Origin: CBDDCQ01 sp965226285
GTDB taxonomy: Bacteria > Bacteroidota > Bacteroidia > Flavobacteriales > Ichthyobacteriaceae
Length of the DNA stretch: 64,000 bases
Reading direction: 5' to 3'
Assembly (NCBI GenBank): GCA_965226285.1
Contig: CBDDCQ010000006.1
Span: 1,116,001-1,180,000, forward strand
In this document: positions 8,777 to 17,063 of the stretch, piece by piece
Numbering within the stretch: position 1 is the stretch's first letter
Layout of the letters: each line of letters starts with the position of its first letter
Position numbers and translations under genes: made by a program
The notes under the pieces: model-generated
Database searches by the model: none
Seen by the model: only the letters and a program-made list of their open reading frames with translations
Told to the model about the DNA's origin: nothing

Positions 8777-9247
8777 TTATAGTTTTCTAAAATTTTGTAT
8801 TTTTTCTTCGTTATATAAGGCTAATTGTATTCTCTTTTTGTATTGCATTCCCTTTACCAAATAATGATTCTCATTTTTAGATATATCTTGAAATAAAATT
8901 CCATCTATACCTACAAATACATTTGCATCTTTTAAAGCACTATTTAATTGTTCTAAATTTGGTTTTATGCCTAATTTTTTAACGATTTTTTTACTTGTTC
9001 TTTCTATTATTTTAATCCAAAAATTGTAATGCTCTCTATTAAAAACAGTATCCAAAATCTCAGTTTCTTGTTTTAGAACCATTTCATAGATTAAATAATT
9101 ATTCTTTTTTGATCTTTCACCCCAATAATGGGCATCATTTTTATCTTCCCAAAAATAATACGCATATCCCAACCAAGCATTACCTCTTTGGCATTTTATA
9201 GGCTTTTTTAATTCTTTTCCTCTATTTTCTTGCGTATGATAATACAT
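8777..9247 (-). CDS. Candidate ADP-ribosyltransferase-like toxin
   Basis: The 156-residue protein starts MYYHTQENRGKEL and contains GNAWLGYAYYFWEDKNDAHYWGE followed by a YLIYEMVL strand. A histidine near the N-terminus, a GxxYYFW...A..WG block and later acidic residues resemble ADP-ribosyltransferase-fold toxins (H-Y-[EDQ] group). I chose the ATG at 9,247 over the TTG at 9,262 because the TTG lies inside the promoter box TAAATTTGC. It is first in an operon with the candidate antitoxin and SecB-like chaperone, the gene order of CmdT-CmdA-CmdC, in which the toxin ADP-ribosylates mRNA during phage infection. Homology to CmdT itself is not established here; the fold call is tentative. Confidence 0.6.
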   Translation of the reverse strand: MYYHTQENRGKELKKPIKCQRGNAWLGYAYYFWEDKNDAHYWGERSKKNNYLIYEMVLKQETEILDTVFNREHYNFWIKIIERTSKKIVKKLGIKPNLEQLNSALKDANVFVGIDGILFQDISKNENHYLVKGMQYKKRIQLALYNEEKIQNFRKL

Positions 9248-9258
9248 AAATTCGGATT

Positions 9259-9267
9259 GCAAATTTA
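9259..9267 (-). promoter_or_regulatory. Bacteroidetes-type -7 box for the toxin-antitoxin-chaperone operon
   Basis: On the minus strand the sequence reads TAAATTTGC, matching the Bacteroidetes TAnnTTTG element. The expected transcription start is only a few bases before the ATG at 9,247, implying a very short leader. Confidence 0.6.
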
Positions 9268-9344
9268 TTATATTATTTCAATAATTCAAAAATAATTAAA
9301 TTTGTCAAAATAAAAAACCTTAAAAAAATTAAAAACACACTACT

Positions 9345-9428
9345 ATGTCAAAAAAAGAAGCAGACTGGAGGTTTGAAATGATTAAATTGCAAAAAATAAA
9401 AACATATATTCCTTTTTGGGCAGTTTAA
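9345..9428 (+). pseudogene. Truncated duplicate of the hsdR 5' end
   Basis: The leader from about 9,312 and the first codons (MSKKEA...WRFE) duplicate the start of hsdR at 9,695. An in-frame deletion removes 13 codons between two AGAAGCAG repeats, giving MSKKEADWRFEMIKLQ, and a stop follows after 27 codons. It is a relic of a partial duplication and lies just upstream of the toxin promoter in the opposite direction. Confidence 0.85.
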
Positions 9429-9590
9429 TGTAACTGGCATGTAACTAAATGCAAAAAAACAGATAAAAAACATAGTAAAATAGGGGGTTTTTAATGTAAC
9501 TAATATGTAACTAAACGCAAAAAACAGATAAAAAACATAGTAAAATAGGGGGTTTTTAATGTAACTAACATGTAACTAAGGGACAGAAAC
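9427..9590 (+). repeat. 65-66 bp tandem repeat, about 2.5 copies
   Basis: Units begin at about 9,427, 9,493 and 9,558. Each starts AATGTAACTnnnATGTAACTAA and the first two continue with CAGATAAAAAACATAGTAAA and a run of G and T. The third unit is cut after ATGTAACTAA. The block lies between the hsdR relic and intact hsdR and contains no gene. Its AATGTAACT...ATGTAACT core is itself an internal direct repeat. Confidence 0.9.
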
Positions 9591-9694
9591 CAAGATGAAC
9601 AAATATCCCTACGAAATAAAAAAAATTAAAAAATGAACCAAAAAATAATCTTGTTTAATCAAAAAAACCTTAAAAAATTTAAAAACACACTACT

Positions 9695-12184
9695 ATGTCA
9701 AAAAAAGAAGCAGCTGCACGGATAAAGATTAACGACCTCCTAAAAGAAGCAGGCTGGAGGTTTGAAGACAACACGCAGGAAAAAGCCAATATACAACTTG
9801 AACAAAATGTAAAAATTGGAGAATTAGGCGATAATTTTGAAAAAACAAAAAATGGTTTTATAGATTATCTTTTACTTGATGAAAGCGGTTTTCCAATTTG
9901 TGTATTGGAAGCAAAAAAAGAATCCATTAGCCCTCTTGAAGCAAAGGAACAAGCCCGAAATTATGCACATGGTAAAAATTGCAGATTTGTGATTTTATCC
10001 AATGGAATATCCCATTACTTATGGGATTTAGAGCAAGGCAATCCTGAACCCATTAGCCGTTTTCCCTCTCAAAAATCTTTAGAGCAAAGAAAAGAATATC
10101 AAAAAAATGTAATAGACTTGGGAGATGCAAAAATTGAAGATGATTATTTATCACAAAGCAAAAAACTTCGCTATTATCAATTGGAATCTATTCGAGCATT
10201 ACAAGAATCAGCAAAAAATGGCAATGAGCGTTTTCTTTTTGAAATGGCAACAGGAACAGGAAAAACATTTGTTGCCGCTGCGGTTTGTAAATTGTTTTTA
10301 ACAACAGGCAATGCCAAAAGAATTCTTTTTTTGGTCGATAGAATAGAGTTAGAAGATCAAGCGGTTAAGTCTTTTAGTGAAATTTTTAAAGACGTTTATT
10401 TTGTTGGAAAAGTGAAAGGGGGTAATTGGCAACATTGCCAAATTGTAGTTTCTACTATCCAGACTCTGTTAAAAAATAATCGTTACCGTAAATTATTTTC
10501 AACTATTGACTTTGAACTTGTAATTTCTGATGAAGCCCACCGTTCTATTAGTGGTGATTTTAGAGCCGTTTTTGAATATTTTATAGGTTTTAAACTTGGG
10601 CTTACCGCTACGCCAAACGATTATTTAAAAGGCGTAGATGAAAAAGATTTAGCACAAAAAAACATCAAAGCCCTTGAATATAGAAAATTAAGAGATACTT
10701 ACAAAACTTTTGGCTGTGGCGAAGATAAAAAACCAACCTATCGCTATGATTTGAAAAAAGGCATACAAGACGATTTTTTAATATCTCCTTATGTGATTGA
10801 TGCAAGAACAGAAATTACAACTGATTTACTATCTAAAGAAGGTTATGAAGTCAGTTATAACGATGAAGAGGAAATAGAAAATGAAGCAGTTTTTACAAAA
10901 AAAGATTTTGAGAGAATATTTTTTAACGACCAAACCAACCAAGTATTTTGTAAAAGTATCTTAGAAAATGGTTTAAAGGACCCTATTAGTGGAGAGTTTG
11001 GCAAAACCTTAGTTTTTTGTGTCAGTCAAAACCATGCAAACAAAATAACACAAATATTAAATCAATTAGCAGATAAAAAGTATCCCAACAAATACAATTC
11101 TAATTTTGCGGTTCAAATAACAAGTAATATAAATGATTCCTCGCAATTTACAAAGGATTTTTCGGCTAATAAATTATTAGGCAAATCCGATTTTGCCCAG
11201 CAATCCTGCCCTGATTACGGTACTTCCAAAGCAAGAGTTTGCGTAACTGTGGGTATGATGACAACGGGTTATGATTGCCCAGATCTTTTGAATGTAGTTT
11301 TGATGAGAGCCATATTTTCCCCTACTGATTTTATACAAATGAAAGGGAGAGGAACAAGAAAACATACATTTAATTATCTTGAAACAGGAGAAAAAAGGGA
11401 AAAAAAAGAGTTTTTGTTATTAGATTTTTTTGCCAACTGTGAATACTTTGAAAATGAATTTGATTATGACAAAAAAACACCCCTCAATATAGTTAATGGA
11501 AATTCTGAAAATGATGATTCAGACCCTATCATTAGGGATACACCAAGCATTGATACAGTTGACCTTGATACAGCAGACAACATCAAAACTGAAACCGTTA
11601 TTTATGTTGGTAAAGAAGGAATGAAAATTGATAGAGAACTGTATCAAGAAACATATGAACAATTTGAATATGTGCTAAACAACAATCCAACCATTCAAAC
11701 GATAAAAAACCAAGAAGGAGAAGAGGCAGTAGAAGAGTTTATAAAAAAAGAAGTTTTTAATAAGCCTACTGAATATTGGACAGCCGAAAAGATTAGACAA
11801 TCTTATGAGGAAAAACACAAAACAAAAAGGAAAATATCCTTGACAGAAATGATTTTAAAAGCCTTAGGATTGCTAAATAAATTCAAAAGCCGACAAGAAA
11901 GATTAGATGAAGAATACCAAAAACTTATAGATATAGAAAAACCAAAGTTCGATCCAACCATTGACCAACAAGACAAAATTTTAAAAACTTTTTTTGAAAA
12001 TTATCTCTCTGACAAATATTTTCGCCAAATCATTGATAGTGAAAAATATGCCGAACTTTCTACTTACACTTCTTTTGGCATGAAAGAACTAAAAAAAATC
12101 AACAATATTTTTCCAACCGCTACAATATATGCACAGGAATATTTAACTAAAGAAATGGCAGAATTTGGGTGGCAAAAACAGTAA
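9695..12184 (+). CDS. hsdR: Type I restriction enzyme motor/nuclease subunit HsdR
   Basis: HsdR is the ATP-dependent translocase and nuclease of the type I complex, working with the HsdM-HsdS fusion at 4,477. The 829-residue protein has an N-terminal nuclease domain with the PD-(D/E)xK-type segment VLEAKKE. A SF2 helicase follows: Walker A ATGTGKT near residue 187, DEAH box (SDEAHRS) near 280, motif III LTATP, and motif VI region QMKGRGTRKH. A C-terminal helical domain follows from about residue 650. Start ATG at 9,695 gives MSKKEAAARIKINDLLKEAGW, the usual opening. The gene is intact, so the system could be active. It is separated from its partner by the RAYT and toxin modules. Confidence 0.95.
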   Translation: MSKKEAAARIKINDLLKEAGWRFEDNTQEKANIQLEQNVKIGELGDNFEKTKNGFIDYLLLDESGFPICVLEAKKESISPLEAKEQARNYAHGKNCRFVILSNGISHYLWDLEQGNPEPISRFPSQKSLEQRKEYQKNVIDLGDAKIEDDYLSQSKKLRYYQLESIRALQESAKNGNERFLFEMATGTGKTFVAAAVCKLFLTTGNAKRILFLVDRIELEDQAVKSFSEIFKDVYFVGKVKGGNWQHCQIVVSTIQTLLKNNRYRKLFSTIDFELVISDEAHRSISGDFRAVFEYFIGFKLGLTATPNDYLKGVDEKDLAQKNIKALEYRKLRDTYKTFGCGEDKKPTYRYDLKKGIQDDFLISPYVIDARTEITTDLLSKEGYEVSYNDEEEIENEAVFTKKDFERIFFNDQTNQVFCKSILENGLKDPISGEFGKTLVFCVSQNHANKITQILNQLADKKYPNKYNSNFAVQITSNINDSSQFTKDFSANKLLGKSDFAQQSCPDYGTSKARVCVTVGMMTTGYDCPDLLNVVLMRAIFSPTDFIQMKGRGTRKHTFNYLETGEKREKKEFLLLDFFANCEYFENEFDYDKKTPLNIVNGNSENDDSDPIIRDTPSIDTVDLDTADNIKTETVIYVGKEGMKIDRELYQETYEQFEYVLNNNPTIQTIKNQEGEEAVEEFIKKEVFNKPTEYWTAEKIRQSYEEKHKTKRKISLTEMILKALGLLNKFKSRQERLDEEYQKLIDIEKPKFDPTIDQQDKILKTFFENYLSDKYFRQIIDSEKYAELSTYTSFGMKELKKINNIFPTATIYAQEYLTKEMAEFGWQKQ

Positions 12185-12399
12185 TTTTAAAAAATACAAT
12201 TTGCGAAATTACAGGGAAATAGAAACTTATTTTAAACATTTGCAAAAAAGGGCTGTTTTGCAAATGAAAGACTAGTAATATAAAGAGACATTTTTGGAAG
12301 AAACGATTAAAAAGTTGGATATACCCCTACCCCATTAAAGACAAACGTTTTTGTACCTTACATACAAAATTATTTCCTCTTTTTAATTAATTTAAAACG
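12185..12399. other. Intergenic sequence after hsdR
   Basis: Low-complexity AT-rich sequence without a supported gene. It ends at the terminator at 12,400. Confidence 0.5.
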
Positions 12400-12430
12400 A
12401 CCCTTTACAGAATTGTAAAGGGTTCTTTTA
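12400..12430 (+). terminator. Rho-independent terminator
   Basis: A 9-bp stem ACCCTTTAC / GTAAAGGGT has a 6-base loop and is followed by TCTTTTATTA. It probably ends transcripts from the hsdR side. Confidence 0.8.
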
Positions 12431-12431
12431 T

Positions 12432-12440
12432 TATATTTGC
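12432..12440 (+). promoter_or_regulatory. Bacteroidetes-type -7 box
   Basis: TATATTTGC lies upstream of the broken phosphoesterase start at 12,481. A promoter is kept although its gene is lost. Confidence 0.5.
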
Positions 12441-12480
12441 AATGTTATGCAAAAAATGAGTCCTATATAAAAAAACAACC

Positions 12481-12650
12481 ATGCAAATAACCTGTATTTC
12501 TGACACACATAACAACCTATAACCAATGATCTTAGCTGCAGTACCGCTGCTTGTGGTTGTATTTCTTTTGAGATTTAAAAGATATGTACAAACGTTCTAT
12601 TTTACTTGCGTTTATGTAGTGGAACTATCCAGAATTATATGATTGTAAAT
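12481..12650 (+). pseudogene. Remnant of a metallophosphoesterase gene
   Basis: ATG at 12,481 gives MQITCISDTHNNL and then a stop. The stretch ITCISDTHN is the N-terminal metal-binding DxH motif of calcineurin-like phosphoesterases. The rest of that gene is absent. A following short frame (MILAAVPLLVVVFLLRFKRY, 12,526 on) looks like a stray membrane-segment fragment of another gene. I call the block gene debris. Confidence 0.6.
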
Positions 12651-12755
12651 AGAATATCTCTATAAACTTATTTTGAGTAATTTATTTCATCAAAATAAAT
12701 TATGATTGATACGAAACAACTTTTTTGTCTTTATCGTTAAACTCAGGTTAAATAT

Positions 12756-12764
12756 TATATTTGC
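12756..12764 (+). promoter_or_regulatory. Bacteroidetes-type -7 box for the proline dehydrogenase operon
   Basis: TATATTTGC lies 52 bases before the ATG at 12,817, the first gene of a four-gene rightward cluster. I see no well-spaced -33 TTG. Confidence 0.6.
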
Positions 12765-12816
12765 AAGGTTTTAAAACTAAAATTTAGAATTTGATATATA
12801 GTTATTCCCTTAAATA

Positions 12817-13989
12817 ATGATTTCATTCAACGATACAAAGACGGCATTTGAATTAAAAAACAATACAGAACTCAAAAGAGCATACTATCTTTTTAAGATG
12901 ATACACAATAGCAATCTTTCTAAGATAGGTGGAATGCTTATTCGGGTAGCTCTAAAGATGAAATTACCTATAGAGCGTTTGATAAAAATTTCGGTATTTA
13001 ATCATTTTTGTGGGGGTATTACAAAAGGTGACTGCCAAAAAAACATCGATAAAATGATGACTAAAAATGTACATTCTATTTTAGACTATTCTATAGAAGG
13101 GAAAGAAAAAGAAGAGGAATTTGATAAGGCAATGAAAATTACGTTAAAAATAATGGACTATGCCAAAGAACATAAAGGTATTCCATTTGTAGTTTTTAAG
13201 CCTACAGGTTTTGGAAGATTCAAACTATATCAAAAAATTACTGAAGAAAAAAAGTTGACAGAAAATGAGAAAAAAGAATGGAATAGAGTAATAGAGAGAT
13301 TTGACACCGTATGCAAATGCGCTTACAAAAAAGATATTCCCGTGATGATAGATGCCGAAGAAACTTGGATGCAAACTGCAGCTGACGCCCTTATAGAACA
13401 AATGATGAGAAAATATAATACCCAAAAGGCGATAGTGTATAACACCTTACAAATGTATAGAACAGATAAATTAGATTATATGAAAGAATTATATAAAAGG
13501 AGCAAAAAGGATAACTTTTTTATAGGAATGAAAGTAGTAAGAGGAGCTTATATGGAAAAGGAACGAGCAAGAGCCAAAAGGAAAAACTACTCCTCCCCTA
13601 TTAATGCTACCAAAGAACTATCTGACCAGCAATATAATAAGTGTATTGAATTTATATTAACACATATTGATAGGCTTTCTATATTTGCCGGTACGCATAA
13701 CGAAGAAAGTTCACTTAAATTAATAGATTTAATGCAAGAAAAAGGCATCATTCCCTCAGATAAAAGGGTGTGGTTTGGTCAACTCTACGGAATGAGTGAT
13801 CATATTAGTTTTAACCTTGCTAAATACGGGTATAATGTGGCAAAATATATGCCTTTTGGTCCAGTAAAAGATGTAATGCCCTATTTAATTAGAAGAGCAG
13901 AAGAAAATACCTCTGTATCTGGGCAAACTAGTAGAGAACTTACGCTATTGATGCAAGAGCGAAAAAGAAGAAAAATGGAGAAAGTATAA
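12817..13989 (+). CDS. Proline dehydrogenase
   Basis: This FAD enzyme oxidises proline to pyrroline-5-carboxylate. The 390-residue single-domain protein is the length of Bacteroidetes ProDH rather than the fused PutA. The TIM-barrel signatures are visible: FNHFCGGIT near residue 66, PFVVFKPTGFGRF, VMIDAEETWMQ, FFIGMKVVRGAYMEKER, FAGTHNEESS, and the C-terminal YMPFGPVKDVMPYLIRRAEEN that binds substrate. Its stop codon directly abuts the next ATG (no gap), so it is translated with the ABC permease that follows. Its functional link to lipid transport is unclear; the linkage is probably only transcriptional. Confidence 0.93.
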   Translation: MISFNDTKTAFELKNNTELKRAYYLFKMIHNSNLSKIGGMLIRVALKMKLPIERLIKISVFNHFCGGITKGDCQKNIDKMMTKNVHSILDYSIEGKEKEEEFDKAMKITLKIMDYAKEHKGIPFVVFKPTGFGRFKLYQKITEEKKLTENEKKEWNRVIERFDTVCKCAYKKDIPVMIDAEETWMQTAADALIEQMMRKYNTQKAIVYNTLQMYRTDKLDYMKELYKRSKKDNFFIGMKVVRGAYMEKERARAKRKNYSSPINATKELSDQQYNKCIEFILTHIDRLSIFAGTHNEESSLKLIDLMQEKGIIPSDKRVWFGQLYGMSDHISFNLAKYGYNVAKYMPFGPVKDVMPYLIRRAEENTSVSGQTSRELTLLMQERKRRKMEKV

Positions 13990-14730
13990 ATGGTTATCTT
14001 AAAAAATATAGGACAGTATCTCATTATGCTCAAAGGGGTACTAACCAAGCCTCAAAAACTTAAAATATTCAAAGAACAATTCTTTAGAGAGATTGAGAAC
14101 TTAGGATTTAATTCTTTAGGAATAGTATCTTTTATATCTTTGTTTATGGGGGCTATCATAGCAATACAAACCAATTACAACTTAAATAACCCGCTCATCC
14201 CTAAATACTATATTGGTTTAGCTACACGCCAATCTATTATATTAGAACTTTCCCCTACGGTTATTAGTATTATTTTAACTGGAAAAATAGGATCTTATAT
14301 TGCATCGAGTATAGGGGCTATGCGCATTACGGAACAAATAGATGCACTAGATGTAATGGGCGTAAATTCACTTAATTTTTTAGTATTTCCAAAGATTATA
14401 GCAGCGTTATTTTTCTTTCCACTACTTATCTTATTAAGTATGGCTTTAGGGATTGCAGGGGGTTGGATTGCAGGAATAGCATTAGAAATGTTTTCTACGT
14501 TAGATTATATTACTGGTATCCAAAGGAATTTTAAACCTTTTCAAGTAGTTTACTCTATTACCAAAACTCTTGTATTTTCGTTCTTTATCGTTACTATTCC
14601 CTCTTTTTATGGATATTATGTAAAAGGTGGTTCCTTAGAAGTAGGTCGTTCCAGTACAAAGGCTGTGGTATGGACTAGTATTGCCATTATCATTACAAAC
14701 TATATACTTACTCAATTGATATTAAACTAA
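13990..14730 (+). CDS. MlaE-type ABC transporter permease
   Basis: This is an inner-membrane permease of the Mla/Ttg2 family, which moves phospholipids between the two membranes. The 246-residue protein has five or six hydrophobic segments. The family-defining blocks are present: GFNSLGIVSFISLFMGAIIA, ELSPTVISIILTGKIGS, SIGAMRITEQIDALDVMGVN and PKIIAALFFFPLL. It abuts the proline dehydrogenase stop and is 4 bases from the ATPase gene. The substrate-binding partner (MlaD) is not in this window. The assignment to the MlaE family is firm; its exact cargo is inferred from the family. Confidence 0.93.
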   Translation: MVILKNIGQYLIMLKGVLTKPQKLKIFKEQFFREIENLGFNSLGIVSFISLFMGAIIAIQTNYNLNNPLIPKYYIGLATRQSIILELSPTVISIILTGKIGSYIASSIGAMRITEQIDALDVMGVNSLNFLVFPKIIAALFFFPLLILLSMALGIAGGWIAGIALEMFSTLDYITGIQRNFKPFQVVYSITKTLVFSFFIVTIPSFYGYYVKGGSLEVGRSSTKAVVWTSIAIIITNYILTQLILN

Positions 14731-14734
14731 GGTT

Positions 14735-15487
14735 ATGATTGAGGTAAAAAATTTACATAAATCTTTTGAAAAACAAAAAATACTCAACAATATCTCTACA
14801 CATTTTGAGAAAGGAAAGACTAGTCTAATTATAGGAAAAAGCGGATCGGGTAAAACAGTAATGCTCAAGAGTCTTGTAGGGCTTCATTCTATAGACAGAG
14901 GTGAGGTAATTTTTGATCATAGGATATACTCCAGACTTAATACAAACGAGAAACAACAATTTAGATTAGAAATGGGCATGGTATTTCAAGGATGTGCCTT
15001 ATTTGATTTTTGCAATATAGAAGAAAATGTAACATTTCCTCTAAAAATGTTTACCAATATGTCTGATAGTGATATGAAGGATAGGGCAAATGTGGTACTC
15101 AAAAGAGTAAATCTATATAATGTAAACCATAAGTATCCATCTGAACTATCAGGTGGAATGCAAAAGAGAGTAGCTATAGCTAGGTCTATAGTAACCAATC
15201 CAAACTACCTTTTTTGTGATGAACCCAATTCAGGATTAGACCCTGAAACAGCTGTTGTAATAGATAACCTCATCAAAGAAATTACACAAGAATATAATAT
15301 CACTACTATTATAAATACTCACGATATGAACTCTGTAATGGAAATAGGCGATAAAATAGTATTTTTGGAAGATGGAAAAAAAGCATGGGAGGGTACAAAA
15401 GAGGAGATTTTATACACTGATAATGAATCTATAGTTAAATTTGTTTACTCTTCGGAATTATTTAAAAAGATTAAAAAAAACTTATAG
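14735..15487 (+). CDS. MlaF-type ABC transporter ATPase
   Basis: This is the ATP-hydrolysing subunit for the permease encoded 4 bases upstream. The 250-residue protein has Walker A GKSGSGKT (residues 34-41), the Q-loop in GMVFQGCALFDF, the ABC signature LSGGMQKRVAIARS, Walker B YLFCDEP and D-loop NSGLDPETA. The switch histidine is in INTHDMNSV. The phrase ALFDFCNIEENVTFPL is typical of the Mla branch. The gene is complete and of normal length. Confidence 0.94.
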   Translation: MIEVKNLHKSFEKQKILNNISTHFEKGKTSLIIGKSGSGKTVMLKSLVGLHSIDRGEVIFDHRIYSRLNTNEKQQFRLEMGMVFQGCALFDFCNIEENVTFPLKMFTNMSDSDMKDRANVVLKRVNLYNVNHKYPSELSGGMQKRVAIARSIVTNPNYLFCDEPNSGLDPETAVVIDNLIKEITQEYNITTIINTHDMNSVMEIGDKIVFLEDGKKAWEGTKEEILYTDNESIVKFVYSSELFKKIKKNL

Positions 15488-15489
15488 TA

Positions 15490-16398
15490 ATGAAGATCTT
15501 ACTTACAGGAAGTAATGGGTTATTAGGACAAAAATTGATAGCACTTCTTCACAAAAATAAAATAGTAGAGTTAGTAGCTACTTCTAAAGGGCAAAATAGG
15601 TGCGGCATTTTACAAGGATATACGTATTACAGTTGTGATATATCCAAAAAGAAATCTATAGAGGAAATAGTAAACTATGAAACTCCTCATGTAATTATCA
15701 ATACTGCAGCAATGACTAACGTAGATATGTGCGAAAATGATAAAGAAGGGTGTGATATGGTAAATATAAAAGCAGTACAAAACCTAGTGGATATTTGCAT
15801 TGCAAGAGAGATTTTTTTAGTTCATCTATCTACAGATTTTATTTTTGATGGATTAGATAGCCCTTATGATGAAAAAGCCATTCCTAATTCTTTGAGTTAT
15901 TATGGTAGTTCTAAACTAAAAGCTGAAAAGATTATCTATACCTCTACTACGGCAAAGGTTTCTATACTTCGAACCGCATTAGTATATGGTATGGTAAATG
16001 ATATGAGTCGTTCCAATATTGTATTATGGGCGAAAGAATCTCTACAAAATAGGAAACAAATAAAGGTTGTAGATGACCAATTCCGATGCCCTACTCTAGC
16101 AGAGGATTTAGCCATGGGATGCTTTCTATCGGCTAAAAAGCAAATACCGGGAGTATTTAATATCACGGGTAAAGATTTTATGTGTATCTATGATATGGTA
16201 GAACACATCGCAGATTTTTGGAATTTAGATAAATCTCTCATCTCCAAAACCTCATCGGAGGCACTGAACCAACCTGCCAAAAGACCTTATAAAACAAATA
16301 TGCTTATAGGTAAAGCCGTTAAAGAGTTGGGATATAACCCTCATTCATTTCAAGAAGGGCTAAAAATGATAGATAAGCAACTTAAAAGTCTTTTGTAG
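15490..16398 (+). CDS. dTDP-4-dehydrorhamnose reductase-like SDR (RmlD family)
   Basis: A 302-residue extended short-chain dehydrogenase of the RmlD/substrate-binding branch. The N-terminal NAD(P)-binding motif is ILLTGSNGLLGQKL. INTAAMTNVDMCE, LSTDFIFDG and the active-site YGSSKLKAEKII (YxxxK) follow. Family members make the last step of dTDP-rhamnose or related nucleotide sugars. No other rhamnose genes are nearby, so the substrate here is open. It begins 2 bases after the ABC ATPase stop, closing a tight four-gene cluster. Confidence 0.88.
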   Translation: MKILLTGSNGLLGQKLIALLHKNKIVELVATSKGQNRCGILQGYTYYSCDISKKKSIEEIVNYETPHVIINTAAMTNVDMCENDKEGCDMVNIKAVQNLVDICIAREIFLVHLSTDFIFDGLDSPYDEKAIPNSLSYYGSSKLKAEKIIYTSTTAKVSILRTALVYGMVNDMSRSNIVLWAKESLQNRKQIKVVDDQFRCPTLAEDLAMGCFLSAKKQIPGVFNITGKDFMCIYDMVEHIADFWNLDKSLISKTSSEALNQPAKRPYKTNMLIGKAVKELGYNPHSFQEGLKMIDKQLKSLL

Positions 16399-16555
16399 AA
16401 CGAAATACAAAAAGTATAATTTACTTTAATTTTACATAACTATAATTGCCGTAAAATAAAGGCTTATAGGCTTATTTATTATAAGCGAGAAAATGCCCTA
16501 AAAGCAACCTAAAACACACAAAAAGTGCTTTTTTTAATATTTTTTAACAGTTTTT

Positions 16556-17062
16556 CTAAACCTCATAAACTTTTTCTGATTGGTTTTGGTACCTTTCTCT
16601 ACATTTTTCAAGAATTTCTTTAGCCTTTTTTTCATCTCCCCATCCATTGGTGTGTACCTTTTTATCTTCCAAATCTTTATACACTTTAAAAAAATGCTCT
16701 ATTTCTAACTTTCGGTGAGAGTTTACATCAGAAAATTTGTTTACCTTATTCCAAATAGGGTCTGAAACGGGTACACAAAGGATCTTTTCATCTTGCCCTT
16801 TTTCATCTTCCATATAAAATACTCCTATGGGTTTTACATCTATTACACAGCCCGGGAAAGTGGGCTGCGTTACTAACACCAATACATCCAAAGGATCGTC
16901 ATCTAAAGCTAAAGTTTTAGGAACAAACCCATAATCTACAGGGTAGTGCATAGGAGAAAACAACATCCTATCATACTTGATCTGTTTCGTTTCAAAATCA
17001 TATTCATATTTATTTCTACTACCTTTAGGTATTTCAATAAATACCTCAAAAATTTTTTTCAT
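16556..17062 (-). CDS. ppa: Inorganic pyrophosphatase
   Basis: This soluble family I enzyme hydrolyses pyrophosphate and so drives biosynthetic reactions. The 168-residue protein shows the signature DYGFVPKTLALDDDPLDVLV with its metal-binding aspartates, plus EIPKGSRNKYEYD near the N-terminus and NGWGDEKKA near the C-terminus. It starts one base after the pdhB stop on the same strand, so the two are co-transcribed. Confidence 0.96.
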   Translation of the reverse strand: MKKIFEVFIEIPKGSRNKYEYDFETKQIKYDRMLFSPMHYPVDYGFVPKTLALDDDPLDVLVLVTQPTFPGCVIDVKPIGVFYMEDEKGQDEKILCVPVSDPIWNKVNKFSDVNSHRKLEIEHFFKVYKDLEDKKVHTNGWGDEKKAKEILEKCRERYQNQSEKVYEV

Positions 17063-17063
17063 T

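Noticed and set aside
9427..9590. A CRISPR array or iteron-type origin in the tandem repeat
   Set aside because: There are about 2.5 contiguous units without spacers, and no replication gene is nearby.
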